The translations under genes and the position numbers were made by a program. Positions 8,996 to 19,197 of a stretch of 64,000 nucleotides of DNA are shown here, piece by piece; positions within the stretch are counted from its first letter, which is position 1; every line of letters starts with the position of its first letter. The DNA is from Phycisphaerae bacterium. GTDB lineage: Bacteria > Planctomycetota > Phycisphaerae > Sedimentisphaerales > Anaerobacaceae. The notes beneath the pieces were generated by a model that saw only the letters and a list, made by a program, of their open reading frames with translations, was not told the DNA's origin and did not search any database. The stretch spans positions 35,339 through 99,338 of the forward strand of contig JAAYBV010000063.1 in NCBI GenBank assembly GCA_012744475.1, read 5' to 3'.

Positions 8996-10960
8996 ATGGA
9001 CGAGAAGAGCCAGGTCTTGACAGGCTTCACCCTGTTGACGGACCACGACATCTATCTGTTCAAAGAGGGAAACCACTTTCGGCTCTATGACAAGCTGGGC
9101 GCCCACCTCGTCGAACACGACGGCGTCAAAGGCGTCTTTTTTGCGGTGTGGGCGCCGAACGCCGTGAGCGTTTCGGTGATCGGCGATTTCAACGGCTGGG
9201 ATTGGGCGGCGCATCGACTGACCGCCCGGTGGGACGATTCGGGCATCTGGGAGGGCTTCATCCCAGGAATCGGAAAGGGGACGATCTACAAGTACCACAT
9301 CGTATCGCGGCACAATCACTACTGGGTGGACAAAGGCGATCCCTACGCCTTCTTCTGGGAACTGCCCCCCAACACGGCCTCGGTGGTCTGGGACCTTCAA
9401 TACGACTGGGGCGACAGCGACTGGATGGCGAAACGGCAGGAGCGAAACGCGCTCGACGCGCCCTACAGCATCTATGAGGTCCACCTGGGCTCGTGGCGCC
9501 GCGATCCGAGCGAACCCGACCGTCTGCTGAGCTATCGCGAGATCGCCCCGATGCTGGCGCAATACGTCAAGCAGATGGGGTTCACCCACGTTGAGTTTCT
9601 TCCGGTGATGGAGCACCCGTTCTACCCCTCGTGGGGATACCAGACGGGCGGTTACTTTGCCCCAAGCCGGCGTTACGGTTGCTGCCAGGACCTGATGTAC
9701 CTGATCGACCACCTCCACCAGAACGACATCGGGGTGATCCTGGACTGGGTCCCGTCGCACTTTCCGACCGACGAGTACGGCCTGTCGTACTTCGACGGAA
9801 CGCACCTCTACGAACACGCCGACCCAAGGCTCGGTTTTCACCCGGACTGGACGAGCGGGATCTTCAACTACGGACGCCACGAGGTCCGTGCCTACCTGAT
9901 CAGCAGCGCCATGTTCTGGCTCGATCGGTACCATGCCGATGCGCTGCGCGTCGACGCGGTCGCTTCGATGCTCTACCTCGACTACTCCCGCAAGGAAGGC
10001 GAATGGATCCCCAACGAGCAAGGCGGGCGTGAGAACCTCGAGGCCATCGCCTTTCTGCGCCGGTTCAACGAGATGGTCTACCGGGACTTCCCCCACGTTC
10101 AGACGATCGCGGAGGAGTCCACGGCCTGGCCGATGGTGACGCGCCCCACCGTCACCGGCGGGCTCGGCTTCGGCATGAAATGGAACATGGGCTGGATGCA
10201 CGACACGCTCGAGTACTTCAGCCAGGACGCCATCTACCGCAAGTACCACCAGGACAAGTTGACTTTCTCGATCTGGTACGCCTTCTCGGAGAACTTCGCG
10301 CTGCCGCTGTCGCACGACGAGGTCGTGCACGGCAAAGGCTCTCTCTACGGAAAGATGCCCGGCGACCCCTGGCAGAAGCGCGCCAATCTTCGCCTGCTCT
10401 TCGGGTACATGTATACCCATCCCGGCAAGAAGCTACTGTTCATGGGAGACGAGTTCGGCCAGCATCGGGAATGGAGTCACCTGCACAGTCTCGATTGGCA
10501 CCTGACCGAGGAGGAGTCCCATCAGGGCCTTCAGAAATGGGTGCGCGACCTGAACCATCTCTACCGCAGCGAGCCGGCGCTGTTCGAGACCGATTTCCAC
10601 CGGGACGGCTTCGCCTGGATCGACTTCCACGACGCGGACAACAGCGTCATCAGCTACCTGCGCAAGGACAAGGCGGGCCGCTCCATCCTGGCGGTGATCT
10701 GCAACTACACGCCCGTTCCGCGCTACAACTACCGGGTTGGCGTGGCCGAGGGCGGCTTCTGGGAAGAGATCCTCAACAGCGATGCGGCGGAGTACGGCGG
10801 CAGCGGTCTGGGCAACATGGGCGGCGTCGAGGCCTCGGCGGCGTCCTTCTACGGGAACTTCGACCACACGCTGTCCGTCACCCTGCCGCCTCTGGGAGTG
10901 GTGGTCTTCCGGAAGGTACGGGACGCAGAACTCCCAACCGACAGCCCGTCGGCTCCATAA
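8996..10960 (+). CDS. glgB: 1,4-alpha-glucan branching enzyme GlgB
   Basis: 654 residues from the ATG at 8996, preceded by AGAGAGG; the frame is open further up to 8888, but that part lacks family similarity. GlgB makes alpha-1,6 branches in glycogen-like glucan. A CBM48-type N-terminal domain ([20 protein letters not shown]) precedes the GH13 barrel. Catalytic residues are visible: Asp320 in [11 protein letters not shown], Glu near 373 in [10 protein letters not shown], and the Asp of [13 protein letters not shown]. The C-terminal beta domain is complete. It lies 61 nt after the treS-mak remnant and probably shares the glgE promoter, acting on GlgE-made chains. It converges with malQ. Confidence 0.96.
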   Translation: MDEKSQVLTGFTLLTDHDIYLFKEGNHFRLYDKLGAHLVEHDGVKGVFFAVWAPNAVSVSVIGDFNGWDWAAHRLTARWDDSGIWEGFIPGIGKGTIYKYHIVSRHNHYWVDKGDPYAFFWELPPNTASVVWDLQYDWGDSDWMAKRQERNALDAPYSIYEVHLGSWRRDPSEPDRLLSYREIAPMLAQYVKQMGFTHVEFLPVMEHPFYPSWGYQTGGYFAPSRRYGCCQDLMYLIDHLHQNDIGVILDWVPSHFPTDEYGLSYFDGTHLYEHADPRLGFHPDWTSGIFNYGRHEVRAYLISSAMFWLDRYHADALRVDAVASMLYLDYSRKEGEWIPNEQGGRENLEAIAFLRRFNEMVYRDFPHVQTIAEESTAWPMVTRPTVTGGLGFGMKWNMGWMHDTLEYFSQDAIYRKYHQDKLTFSIWYAFSENFALPLSHDEVVHGKGSLYGKMPGDPWQKRANLRLLFGYMYTHPGKKLLFMGDEFGQHREWSHLHSLDWHLTEEESHQGLQKWVRDLNHLYRSEPALFETDFHRDGFAWIDFHDADNSVISYLRKDKAGRSILAVICNYTPVPRYNYRVGVAEGGFWEEILNSDAAEYGGSGLGNMGGVEASAASFYGNFDHTLSVTLPPLGVVVFRKVRDAELPTDSPSAP

Positions 10961-10993
10961 CGGGACTGCGTGCCTGCCGCGGCCCTGTCGGGC

Positions 10994-12493
10994 CTACAGG
11001 CGACCGTAGGTTTCCGTCAGGTCTTTCAGTCTCGCCGCCAGGTGCGCATTGAGCCGGCCGTCGCGCATCCGCCAAAGCCAGTTGCCTGTCGCCTTGGCGG
11101 GGTAGTTCATTCGGGCCGAGGCGCCCAACGACAGGACATCCTGCATCGGGACGATCGCCAGCTTGGCAATGGAGGCCATCGCCAGCCGCATCAGTTCCCA
11201 GGAGATCTCCTTGGCCCCGGACTTGTGGCCAAGATACTCGGAGAGACGTTTGCGCCGAGCCCCGTCCATTTCGTGGTCAAACCAGCCGCGCGTCGTATTG
11301 TTGTCGTGTGTCCCGGTGTAGACGATCGCGTTGGGAATGTGGTTGTGCGGCATGTGAATGTTGCGCTTCGGATCACCGCTGAAGGCAAATTGCAGCACCC
11401 GCATGCACGGGAACTCGTACTTGGCAACCGTTTCACGCACGTCGGGCGTGATGTGGCCAAGGTCTTCCGCGAAAATCGCTGCGAACGGAATCTGCCGGAA
11501 CAGCGTGCCGAAGAAACTCTCGCTCGGCGCCTTGACCCACTTGCCGCGCGCGGCCGTCTTGTGGCCGGCAGGCACCTCCCAGTACGCTACCAGTCCACGG
11601 AAATGGTCGATCCGCACCAGGTCGAACAGCAGGAGATTGTGCCGGATCCGCTGCATCCACCACGCGAATCCGGTCCGCTCGGAAAAGTCCCAGTCGTACA
11701 CCGGGTTGCCCCACAACTGACCGGTCTTGCTGAAATAATCCGGGGGCACCCCGCCGATGAACTTCGGCTTCTTGTCGGCTCTGAGTTTGAACACCTCGGG
11801 GTTCGACCAGACGTCGGCGCTGTCGTAGGCGACATAGATGGGCAGGTCCCCGATCACCTGTACGCCCTGCTCGTGCGCGTAGCGCTGCAGATCGAGGTAT
11901 TGTCGATAGAACGCATACTGAAGAAATCGCTCTCGTTCGATCGCTTCGGCCAGATCGGCCTTGATTGCATCCAGTGCCCTGGTCCGTCTGTCCCTCAGGG
12001 CCGCCGGCCAGTCGCACCAGGGTCGCCCCTTGAAATGCCTCTTGATCGCGACGAACGAGGCGAAGGGCTCCAGCCACGCTTGATGCTCCGCACAGAACGG
12101 CTCATAATCGGCCGGCTGCGGCCGTTCTTGGAACCGTTGAAAGGCTCGCTCGAGCAGCTCTCGCTTGTATCGTTCGACCTTCGGGAAGTCCACCCTGTCG
12201 GCCGGAAACGATGGAGGGCCGGCGATCTCGCCACGGCGGAGCAACCCCGCCCGGTACAGCAGGACCGGACTGATCAACAGGGGGTTTCCCGCGAAAGCCG
12301 AGAAGCAGTTGTAGGGCGAATGTCCCGTCCTGGCGGTGGTGTGGTTCAAAGGCAGAATCTGCCAGCAGTTCTGGCCGGCATGCCTGAGAAAGTCGACGAA
12401 ACGATACGTGGCCGGACCGAAATCGCCGATGCCGAATTCCGAAGGCACCGACGTGATGTGCATCAGGATGCCGCTGGATCGCTGTTTGAGCAT
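10994..12493 (-). CDS. malQ: 4-alpha-glucanotransferase (amylomaltase, GH77)
   Basis: 499 residues, the normal length for bacterial amylomaltase. It disproportionates malto-oligosaccharides by transferring alpha-1,4-glucan segments. Hallmarks include the N-terminal RSSGILMHITSVPSEFGIGD, IGDLPIYVAYDSADVWSNPE, the nucleophile segment VRIDHFRGL (Asp), FAEDLGHITPDV (Glu) and the late Asp in YTGTHDNNTTRGW. GAGG lies nine bases before the start. It sits 104 nt downstream of the GH57 gene on the same strand, probably one unit, and converges with glgB across 33 nt. Confidence 0.96.
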   Translation of the reverse strand: MLKQRSSGILMHITSVPSEFGIGDFGPATYRFVDFLRHAGQNCWQILPLNHTTARTGHSPYNCFSAFAGNPLLISPVLLYRAGLLRRGEIAGPPSFPADRVDFPKVERYKRELLERAFQRFQERPQPADYEPFCAEHQAWLEPFASFVAIKRHFKGRPWCDWPAALRDRRTRALDAIKADLAEAIERERFLQYAFYRQYLDLQRYAHEQGVQVIGDLPIYVAYDSADVWSNPEVFKLRADKKPKFIGGVPPDYFSKTGQLWGNPVYDWDFSERTGFAWWMQRIRHNLLLFDLVRIDHFRGLVAYWEVPAGHKTAARGKWVKAPSESFFGTLFRQIPFAAIFAEDLGHITPDVRETVAKYEFPCMRVLQFAFSGDPKRNIHMPHNHIPNAIVYTGTHDNNTTRGWFDHEMDGARRKRLSEYLGHKSGAKEISWELMRLAMASIAKLAIVPMQDVLSLGASARMNYPAKATGNWLWRMRDGRLNAHLAARLKDLTETYGRL

Positions 12494-12597
12494 GTCATGA
12501 ACCTCGTTTGTCGATTAGTCAGAAGTCGTTGAAGAACTGGCAATGGCGTCGCCCCATCCACCCACCCCGGTTTGCGTCCGGCCTGTATCAACCCGTT

Positions 12598-15027
12598 CTA
12601 AGGAATCGCCAGGCCGAGATGGTGCGCCAGGTTCCCGAAATGCTCGACCCACTTGGCCGCTTCTTCGTCGTTGGCCGCAGCACGCCGCTTCATCGCCGGC
12701 CACTTGCGCTTGGCGATGTTGAAGAACACGTTCTGCGCGTTCTGCAGATCCAGCGTGGAGGTCAGCGTGCGAAGAATCTCCAGACTCTCCTCGATCGAGC
12801 AGAGCAGGTCCACGTCTTCGCTGCGTTCGGCCAGTTGATCCATCAGGTCGTTGATCCGGTGGCTGCCTTCAAAACTCAGACGTTCCTTGTCCAGGCTCAG
12901 CGACAGGCGTTCCGCTTCGTCGGCGAGGTTGCGCAGACGATTCACATCGATCGCCGCGGCCTGGATTTCTGCGCAGAGATCCTCGTTCAGGATGAACTCC
13001 GCCGGCGCCGACAATGCCTTCGGCAGCGGCATGTTCATGTTGCGGATCATCTGCATGATCGCGTAATTGTGCTCGTAGATGTGCCGGAACGAACTCTCGA
13101 TCTCCTCCCAGGTGCTCTCCAGAAGCTCGTGGAGGATCTGCCGCTGCGGGTCTTTGAACAGGTGTGTCAGCGAGTAGTTCTTTCCTCCGAAGACGACGTT
13201 CATCAGGCGCATCACCTCGTTGCTGTCGCTTCGACGAAACGCCTTGTTGAGATCCTGACGGACCGCATGGAACTCGTTGTCATCCATGCGCCCCCGCACG
13301 GTGGCGAATAGATTGTGATCGCCCAGATAGAAGACGACCAGATCGGCCGCATGCCGCTCGAAGGTGATGTTCGACCGAATCGTCACCCGGCCGGTGGTGA
13401 GAACCTGCATGCCGGCCTCTGCCCGGTCCAGGCCGTCCACGGTGGCCGTATAGCAGTAGATCTCCGTCGTCCGTTCGCGGGCCTCCTCGAACACCGAACT
13501 GAGCGCAAAGTGCGCCGCCACCCGGTTCAGGTCGATGCGCGCCGGTTCGACAAAGGCCTCATAGACCTCGCGCCCGTTGGTAAACGGCCGAACGTTGGCG
13601 GGAGCATGCTGCAGCATCTCCTTGAACTGCGGCACGAGGTCCCAGCCTTGCACCTCCTGGCACAACTGCATCGACCGGGCCGCGTACTGCATCACCTGCA
13701 CCGTCTCGATCCCGGCGATGTTGTCGAAGAACCATCCGCAACTCGTGTACATCAGCAAAGCGTGCCGCTGCATCTCCAGGAGCTTGAGGAATATCACCTT
13801 TTCCTCCGGGGGCAGCGCCCGTCCGGTCGACTGGGTGATGAAGTCCTCGACGTTCTCCTGCGAACGATCGTTGATCGCGGCGATGTACTCGTTGCGCAGC
13901 CTCCACGGATCGGCGTGGTATCTTGACATGCGATCCTGATACACCTCCGCCTGCTTGTCGCGGACCCAATCCATGGCCTGTCGCAAGGGGGCGCGCCATT
14001 GCTGCTTTCCCGAATTGGCCTGGTCGGCGGCACAGCCGCAGTTGCTCTTCCACCGCTCCACTCCGTGCGCGCAGCTCCAGGAGCTGTTCTCCCAGATCTC
14101 GACCTCCTGGTCCGGCGGAGACTTCTCCAGGTACTCGCCATAGATCGTGATTTTCGCCAGGCTGTTGCTCTCGATATGGTGAATGCAGTAGGCCAGCGCC
14201 ATGTCGCCGTGACGGTGGTGATGCCCGAACGATTCCCCGTCCGTCGCTACGTGCACCAGACGCGGGCCATCGCCGTCGGAGGGAAATGCGCCGATGAGCC
14301 GCGAGGCGAAGTTGGTGCCGCTGTGAAGAAGGCCGCCGTAGGCGATGTCATGCGAAGCCGGACCGCTGTAGAAGAACAGCACGATTTGCCTGCCGGAAGG
14401 AAGGACGCAGATATAGGGAACGCTCGTGTCGAGGTCGTTCTCGTTGACGTCCTTCCATCGGCGCGCGCCCACCTTGCGGACCCGCTTGGCCTGCCGCGGC
14501 GCCAGAATCGTGAACTTGATCCCGTGCTCGGCCAGCACCTCCAGCGACGGCAGGTCCGTCGCCGTCTCGGCCAGCCACATGCCTTCCGGGGCCCGCTGGA
14601 ACCGCTGCTTGAAATCCTGGATGCCCCAGATGACCTGCGTGTGCTTGTCGCGGGTGTTCGACAGGGGCAGGATCATGTGGTTGTACGCCTGCGCCAGGGC
14701 GCTGCCGTGCCCGGAGAAGCGTTCCCGGCTGTTCCGATCGGCCTGGAGGATGCTCTCGTACACGTCCGGGGCATGGGTTTCGAGCCAGGACAGCAGCGTC
14801 GGCCCGAAATTGAAGCTCATGCGCTCGTAGTTGCTGACGATGTCGACGATTTTGCGATCGGGACCGAGGATCCGCGAGGCGGCGTTCTGTCGATAGCACT
14901 CCTCGGTGATCCGCGCATTCCAGTCATGGTAGGGATAGGCCGAATCCTGTAGCTCCACGTCCTCCAGCCATGCGTTCTCACGCGGCGGCTGGTAGAAATG
15001 GCCGTGTATGCAGACATATTTATCCAT
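12598..15027 (-). CDS. GH57 family glycoside hydrolase with DUF3536 region
   Basis: 809 residues. The N-terminus YVCIHGHFYQPPRENAW is the first conserved block of GH57 (His-rich metal/substrate block). Further blocks are GMWLAETATDLPSLEVLAEH (about 190-210; Glu as likely nucleophile in WLAE) and DGESFGHHHRHGDMALAY (about 265, acid). The C-terminal half matches the DUF3536 extension seen on this GH57 subgroup, which often occurs beside glycogen genes. An alpha-amylase or alpha-glucan-transferring role is likely; exact linkage is unknown. GAGG is seven bases before the ATG. No signal peptide, so cytoplasmic. It lies upstream of malQ. Confidence 0.9.
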   Translation of the reverse strand: MDKYVCIHGHFYQPPRENAWLEDVELQDSAYPYHDWNARITEECYRQNAASRILGPDRKIVDIVSNYERMSFNFGPTLLSWLETHAPDVYESILQADRNSRERFSGHGSALAQAYNHMILPLSNTRDKHTQVIWGIQDFKQRFQRAPEGMWLAETATDLPSLEVLAEHGIKFTILAPRQAKRVRKVGARRWKDVNENDLDTSVPYICVLPSGRQIVLFFYSGPASHDIAYGGLLHSGTNFASRLIGAFPSDGDGPRLVHVATDGESFGHHHRHGDMALAYCIHHIESNSLAKITIYGEYLEKSPPDQEVEIWENSSWSCAHGVERWKSNCGCAADQANSGKQQWRAPLRQAMDWVRDKQAEVYQDRMSRYHADPWRLRNEYIAAINDRSQENVEDFITQSTGRALPPEEKVIFLKLLEMQRHALLMYTSCGWFFDNIAGIETVQVMQYAARSMQLCQEVQGWDLVPQFKEMLQHAPANVRPFTNGREVYEAFVEPARIDLNRVAAHFALSSVFEEARERTTEIYCYTATVDGLDRAEAGMQVLTTGRVTIRSNITFERHAADLVVFYLGDHNLFATVRGRMDDNEFHAVRQDLNKAFRRSDSNEVMRLMNVVFGGKNYSLTHLFKDPQRQILHELLESTWEEIESSFRHIYEHNYAIMQMIRNMNMPLPKALSAPAEFILNEDLCAEIQAAAIDVNRLRNLADEAERLSLSLDKERLSFEGSHRINDLMDQLAERSEDVDLLCSIEESLEILRTLTSTLDLQNAQNVFFNIAKRKWPAMKRRAAANDEEAAKWVEHFGNLAHHLGLAIP

Positions 15028-15329
15028 CTACGACCTCACACTGCACACTGCATCAGGCAGTGAATCAGTTCCAATCAGGGTCAGGCAGGCACCGTTCCTC
15101 ACCTTGTCGCGAGGGGATGCACAGCCCGCCTGAACCGTTCGACTCGCGGCCGGTGCCGCACGAAACACGTGATAATAAGGCAACTTCCCCTGACAGGCAA
15201 CCGCTCTCCCCAGATTGCCACCCGTCCGAAGTTGTCGCCATCCAGGCTCTTCGGTATTATCGTCATCTGGTGCTCTCGTGCTACAGCGCTTAAGACGCTC
15301 CCGGCAAAGATAATCTGGAGGTGACCGCC
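15028..15329 (+). other. Divergent intergenic region, GH57 gene / GH78-like gene
   Basis: 302 nt. A + strand promoter candidate lies at 15232-15260. A - strand promoter for the GH57 gene must also be here, but no convincing hexamer pair was found. No RNA gene recognised. Confidence 0.5.
15232..15260 (+). promoter_or_regulatory. Candidate sigma70 promoter of the GH78-like gene
   Basis: TTGTCG (15232-15237), 17-bp spacer, TATTAT (15255-15260), about 70 nt before the start at 15330. The -35 matches only at TTG plus one further base, so this is tentative. Confidence 0.4.
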
Positions 15330-17579
15330 ATGACCGAGTCAAACCGGCCGCACACTTGGATACAATGCCCAAAGACGCTACTGTCGGCACTTCTTGCCTT
15401 TATTACCTATGCACCCCAGAGTCTCACGGCGGCCTCGCCAGTGCCTTCGGGGCTCCTGTGCGAGTTGACGAGTGAACCGACGAAGACAGCGATTGCCGAT
15501 CCCCGGCCGGAGTTTGCGTGGATCGTACCTGGGCTGAACCAGGACGACGTCCAGACGGCATACCAGGTTCTCGTCTCCTCCTCCATGAACCAGATCGAAC
15601 AGAATTTGGGCGACCTGTGGGACAGCGGCAAGGTCCTGTCCTCCCGGTCGGTCGGCGTCGAGTATGCCGGCCGGCCCCTCTCGCCGGACACAACGTGCTG
15701 CTGGTGTGTGCGGACATGGAACCAGCAGGATCGCGTCAGCCCCTGGTCACAGGTCCAGACGTTCCGCACAGGGCCTCTGGATGGCCCGTACACGACCATC
15801 CGCTACCCCCTGGCGACCACCAGAGTCAAACCGGTCCGGGTCGTCGCCAAAGCGGATAGGTATTACTTCGTCGACTTCGGCAAGGCCGCCTTCGGCACCG
15901 TCGAGCTGACCTTGACCAGCCCCGAAGCAGGGCGTCAGATCGAGGTCCACCTGGGCGAGGTCTACGCCAAGCCCGACAGCATCGACCGCAATCCGGGCGG
16001 GTCCAGACGATACCGGCAACTTGAGCTGACACTCGAAGAAGGGACTCACACGTACAGGCTGACCATCCCGCCCGACAAGCGAAACACCGGTCCGCAGGCG
16101 ATCAAGATGCCGGAATCCGTCGGGGAGGTCATGCCGTTTCGGTACTGCGAAGTGGTCAACAGCCCTTCGGCGCTCGATGCCTCGACGATCTGCCAGATCG
16201 CGGTCCACTATCCGTTCGACGAGGGAGCCTCCCGCTTCCATTCGTCCGATCCGACCCTCAATGACGTGTGGGAACTGTGCAGGTACAGCATCAAGGCGAC
16301 GAGCTTCTGCGGCGTCTACGTCGACGGCGACCGCGAGCGGATTCCCTACGAGGCCGACGCCTACATCAATCAGCTCTGCCACTATTGCGTGGACCGCGAA
16401 TACACAATGGCCCGCTACACGCATGAGTATCTGATGACTCACCCGACCTGGCCGACCGAGTGGATCCTGCATTCGGTGCTGATGGCCTGGGCTGACTACC
16501 TGTATACAGGCGACACCGACTCGATCGAGCACTTCTACGACGACCTGAAGGCCAAGACGCTGCGGGCGCTGGCGCGCGAGGATGGACTGATCAGCACGCA
16601 GACCGGCTTGGTGACCGACGAGGTGCTCGCGTCGATCCACTTCCGGGGCACGCTGCGGGACATCGTGGATTGGCCGCACGGCAACATCCTCGGCCTCCAG
16701 GGCGGTTACGGCGAAACCGACGACTTCGAATTCAAACCGATCAACACCGTCGTCAACGCGTTCCACTATCGGGCGCTCGTGCTGATGAGCCGGATCGCTC
16801 AGGTCATCGACGAAGAGCAGGACGCCGCGCAATTCGCCTCGGCCGCAGCGAAGGTCAGGCAATCCTTCAACGACAAGCTGCTCGATAAGGACAAAGGCAT
16901 CTACGTCGATGGGGAAGGCAGCACGCACAGCGCGCTGCACGCGAACATGTTTCCGCTGGCGTTTGGTCTGGTGCCGCCGGAGCATGTGGAATCCGTCGCG
17001 GCATTCGTCAAGAGTCGCGGCATGGTGTGCAGCGTCTACGGTTCGCAGTATCTGCTCGAAGCGCTCTACGAAGCGGGCCTCGACGACTTCGCGCTGCACC
17101 TGATGACCGACCGCAAGACGGACCGAAGCTGGGCCCACATGGTCTACAACGTGGGAACGACGATCACGCTCGAAGCCTGGGACAACAAGTACAAGCCCAA
17201 CCAGGACTGGAACCACGCCTGGGGCGCAGTGCCTGCCAACATCATCCCCCGCTGCCTGATGGGTGTCGAGCCGGTCGAGCCGGGCTTCGCCAGGGTGCGA
17301 ATCAAACCACAGGTCGGCTCACTGACACGCGGCAGCCTCGATCTGCCCACGATCCGGGGCACGATCCGCGTGGATTTCGAGGCGACCCTGGGCCAGTCGT
17401 TCATCCTGAACGTGGCCACGCCGGCCAACATGCCCGCCGTCGTGTACCTGCCCAACCTGGGCAGCGACAGCACGCAGGTGCTGATGGACGGCCGGACCGT
17501 TCAGGGTCGACGCGAAGGCAAGTTCATCGTCCTCGAAGACGTCACGCCGGGAAACCACCGCTTCGAGCGACGCCTCTGA
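15330..17579 (+). CDS. Secreted GH78-like alpha-L-rhamnosidase family protein
   Basis: 749 residues. ATG 15330 is chosen over GTG 15321 because GGAGG ends eight bases before it. The signal peptide runs to about residue 33 (LLAFITYAPQSLTAAS). An N-terminal fibronectin-III/Ig-like domain (PRPEFAWIVPGLNQDDVQTAYQV) precedes a jelly-roll domain and the six-hairpin (alpha/alpha)6 domain of GH78. The catalytic block reads GVYVDGDRERIPYEADAY, equivalent to the canonical DCPxRDERxxWxGDA, with acidic residues kept; the C-terminal beta domain is present (GFARVRIKPQVG). The family releases terminal rhamnose from pectin, flavonoid glycosides or algal polymers. Substrate is not certain. Confidence 0.88.
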   Translation: MTESNRPHTWIQCPKTLLSALLAFITYAPQSLTAASPVPSGLLCELTSEPTKTAIADPRPEFAWIVPGLNQDDVQTAYQVLVSSSMNQIEQNLGDLWDSGKVLSSRSVGVEYAGRPLSPDTTCCWCVRTWNQQDRVSPWSQVQTFRTGPLDGPYTTIRYPLATTRVKPVRVVAKADRYYFVDFGKAAFGTVELTLTSPEAGRQIEVHLGEVYAKPDSIDRNPGGSRRYRQLELTLEEGTHTYRLTIPPDKRNTGPQAIKMPESVGEVMPFRYCEVVNSPSALDASTICQIAVHYPFDEGASRFHSSDPTLNDVWELCRYSIKATSFCGVYVDGDRERIPYEADAYINQLCHYCVDREYTMARYTHEYLMTHPTWPTEWILHSVLMAWADYLYTGDTDSIEHFYDDLKAKTLRALAREDGLISTQTGLVTDEVLASIHFRGTLRDIVDWPHGNILGLQGGYGETDDFEFKPINTVVNAFHYRALVLMSRIAQVIDEEQDAAQFASAAAKVRQSFNDKLLDKDKGIYVDGEGSTHSALHANMFPLAFGLVPPEHVESVAAFVKSRGMVCSVYGSQYLLEALYEAGLDDFALHLMTDRKTDRSWAHMVYNVGTTITLEAWDNKYKPNQDWNHAWGAVPANIIPRCLMGVEPVEPGFARVRIKPQVGSLTRGSLDLPTIRGTIRVDFEATLGQSFILNVATPANMPAVVYLPNLGSDSTQVLMDGRTVQGRREGKFIVLEDVTPGNHRFERRL

Positions 17580-17595
17580 GTCAAGCGGAGAAGCC

Positions 17596-17714
17596 GTGTG
17601 GCAGCCTCAAACGCGCCAGCGTTTGGGGATGGCGGCATCATGCTCTGCCTTGACTGTGGAAGATCCCCGTGCATTAGACCATCCCCAAGCTCTTCGAGCT
17701 TGAGGCTGCCACAC
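17596..17714 (+). repeat. Nested palindromic element, copy A
   Basis: Outer arms GTGTGGCAGCCTCAA (17596-17610) and its exact complement (17700-17714) enclose inner arms TTGGGGATGG (17623-17632) and CCATCCCCAA (17679-17688). A second, shorter copy with the same outer core GTGTGGCAGC lies at 37350-37444. Copy A sits between convergent genes and may fold into a long cruciform or RNA hairpin, possibly acting as a bidirectional terminator. It resembles REP/MITE-like elements; no coding capacity. Confidence 0.8.
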
Positions 17715-17743
17715 AGCTACAGACCTATGGCGAAAACTGGCGG

Positions 17744-19171
17744 TCACTTGGCCAGCTCGCCGAAGCGATTGGCGATGGCTAAGGCCGGGTCGAGCGGGAC
17801 GTCCACGGCGACAGTCCCTTTGGCGATCTCGACCGTCGGTCGCGGCGTCAGCTTGCGGCCCTTGAATTCGGGCAGCCACTTGCGCTCGGCTTCGAGCATC
17901 TCGGCGGTCATGTCCCTGACTTCCTTCAGCGTGCAGACCGCCGAGGTCAGCGGGTCCATCGCCACCGCCTGCATCGCCCGCTCCGGGTCCCCCGTCAGCG
18001 CCGCCTCGACCGCCAGCTCCTGCACGGTGACGTTGCTCTGGTTCAGCGCCGCGCACTGCACCGGCAGCTCGCCGATCGTCACGGGGTGCAGCCCCTGCGA
18101 ATCGACGTAAACCGGGACCTCGACGCAGCAGCCCTGCGGCAGATTGGTGATGTAGCCGTCGTTGCGGACGTTGCCGTTGAGACGGAACGGCCGGTCTGTC
18201 TGGGCCGCTTCGAGGATATACGAACAATATTCGACGCTGCGACGCGTGATCCTGGGCGATTCCGTCGCGAGGTAGTCCACCTTCTTGTACTTCTCCGCCA
18301 GCATGTTGCAGTAGTGATAGTAGGCGCCGGAGGCCCCGCCGAAATCAGGTTGATCGCAGTACAGATCCAGGGCCCTCTTGCTGCCGCGGAACCACGGCAC
18401 GTATTCAGACAGGTGCCCCGTGCTCTCGGTCATGAAGTAGCCGAAGTGCCTCATCACCTCACAGCGCACCTTTTCGTTGACGTAATACTCGGGCTTCTCG
18501 ATGTTGCGTTTGAGAATCGGGTACAGGTCGCGCCCGTCGCGCTTGTCCCGCAGCGAGAGAAACCACGCCATGTGGTTGATCCCCGCGCAGACGTAATCCA
18601 CCTGCTCCTTCGGCACGTTGACGTAGCGGCTGATCAAGTCCAGCGTGGTCTGCACGCCGTGACAGAGCCCGATGAACTGCACGTCGGCCACGCACCCGAG
18701 AGCCGAGCAGTTGGCGCCCATCGGATTGGCGTAGTTCAGCAGGATCGCATCCGGACACAGCTCGTTCATGTCCGCCGCCATGTCCGCCAGCACGGGAATC
18801 GTCCGCAGCGCGCGGAAGATGCCGCCCGGACCGATGGAATCGGCGATGCACTGATCGACGCCGTACTTCAGCGGAATCTCGTAATCCATGCGGAACGCTT
18901 CGACGCCGCCGATCTGGATCATGTTGATCACGTAGTCGGCTCCGTCGAGGGCCTCGCGGCGATTCAGCGTCGCCGTGACTTTGGCGGGCAGACGGTTCTC
19001 CCGGATCACCTTCTTGACGAACGCCTCCATCTTGGCCAGCTTGGGCCGCGTCCGGTTCATCAGACAGATTTCGCTGCCCCCAAGGGCCTCGGTGGCCAGG
19101 ATATCCATGACCAGGGTCTTGCAGAAAATCAGGCTTCCGGCCCCGATCATCGCGATCTTCGGTTTCGACAT
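17744..19171 (-). CDS. GH4 family glycosidase (alpha-galactosidase/alpha-glucuronidase-like)
   Basis: 475 residues. GH4 enzymes cleave glycosides by NAD+-dependent redox chemistry with Mn2+. The N-terminal Rossmann motif KIAMIGAGSLIF, the segment INMIQIGG, the family NPM of LLNYANPMG (about 145) and the metal site GLCHGVQ (Cys-His about 170) with GINHMAWF (about 200) are all present. AAGGA lies seven bases before the ATG. No signal peptide, so cytoplasmic. Third gene of the - strand unit 21671-17744, 26 nt after the FG-GAP gene. The Cys-His form fits the alpha-galactosidase/alpha-glucuronidase side of GH4 better than the 6-phospho-glucosidases. Confidence 0.93.
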   Translation of the reverse strand: MSKPKIAMIGAGSLIFCKTLVMDILATEALGGSEICLMNRTRPKLAKMEAFVKKVIRENRLPAKVTATLNRREALDGADYVINMIQIGGVEAFRMDYEIPLKYGVDQCIADSIGPGGIFRALRTIPVLADMAADMNELCPDAILLNYANPMGANCSALGCVADVQFIGLCHGVQTTLDLISRYVNVPKEQVDYVCAGINHMAWFLSLRDKRDGRDLYPILKRNIEKPEYYVNEKVRCEVMRHFGYFMTESTGHLSEYVPWFRGSKRALDLYCDQPDFGGASGAYYHYCNMLAEKYKKVDYLATESPRITRRSVEYCSYILEAAQTDRPFRLNGNVRNDGYITNLPQGCCVEVPVYVDSQGLHPVTIGELPVQCAALNQSNVTVQELAVEAALTGDPERAMQAVAMDPLTSAVCTLKEVRDMTAEMLEAERKWLPEFKGRKLTPRPTVEIAKGTVAVDVPLDPALAIANRFGELAK

Positions 19172-19197
19172 GGCAATCGTCCTTCGTCAGTCGTCAG

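Noticed and set aside
10961..10993. Terminator between glgB and malQ
   Set aside because: Only a 5-bp stem (CCTGT/ACAGG) and no T-run on either strand.
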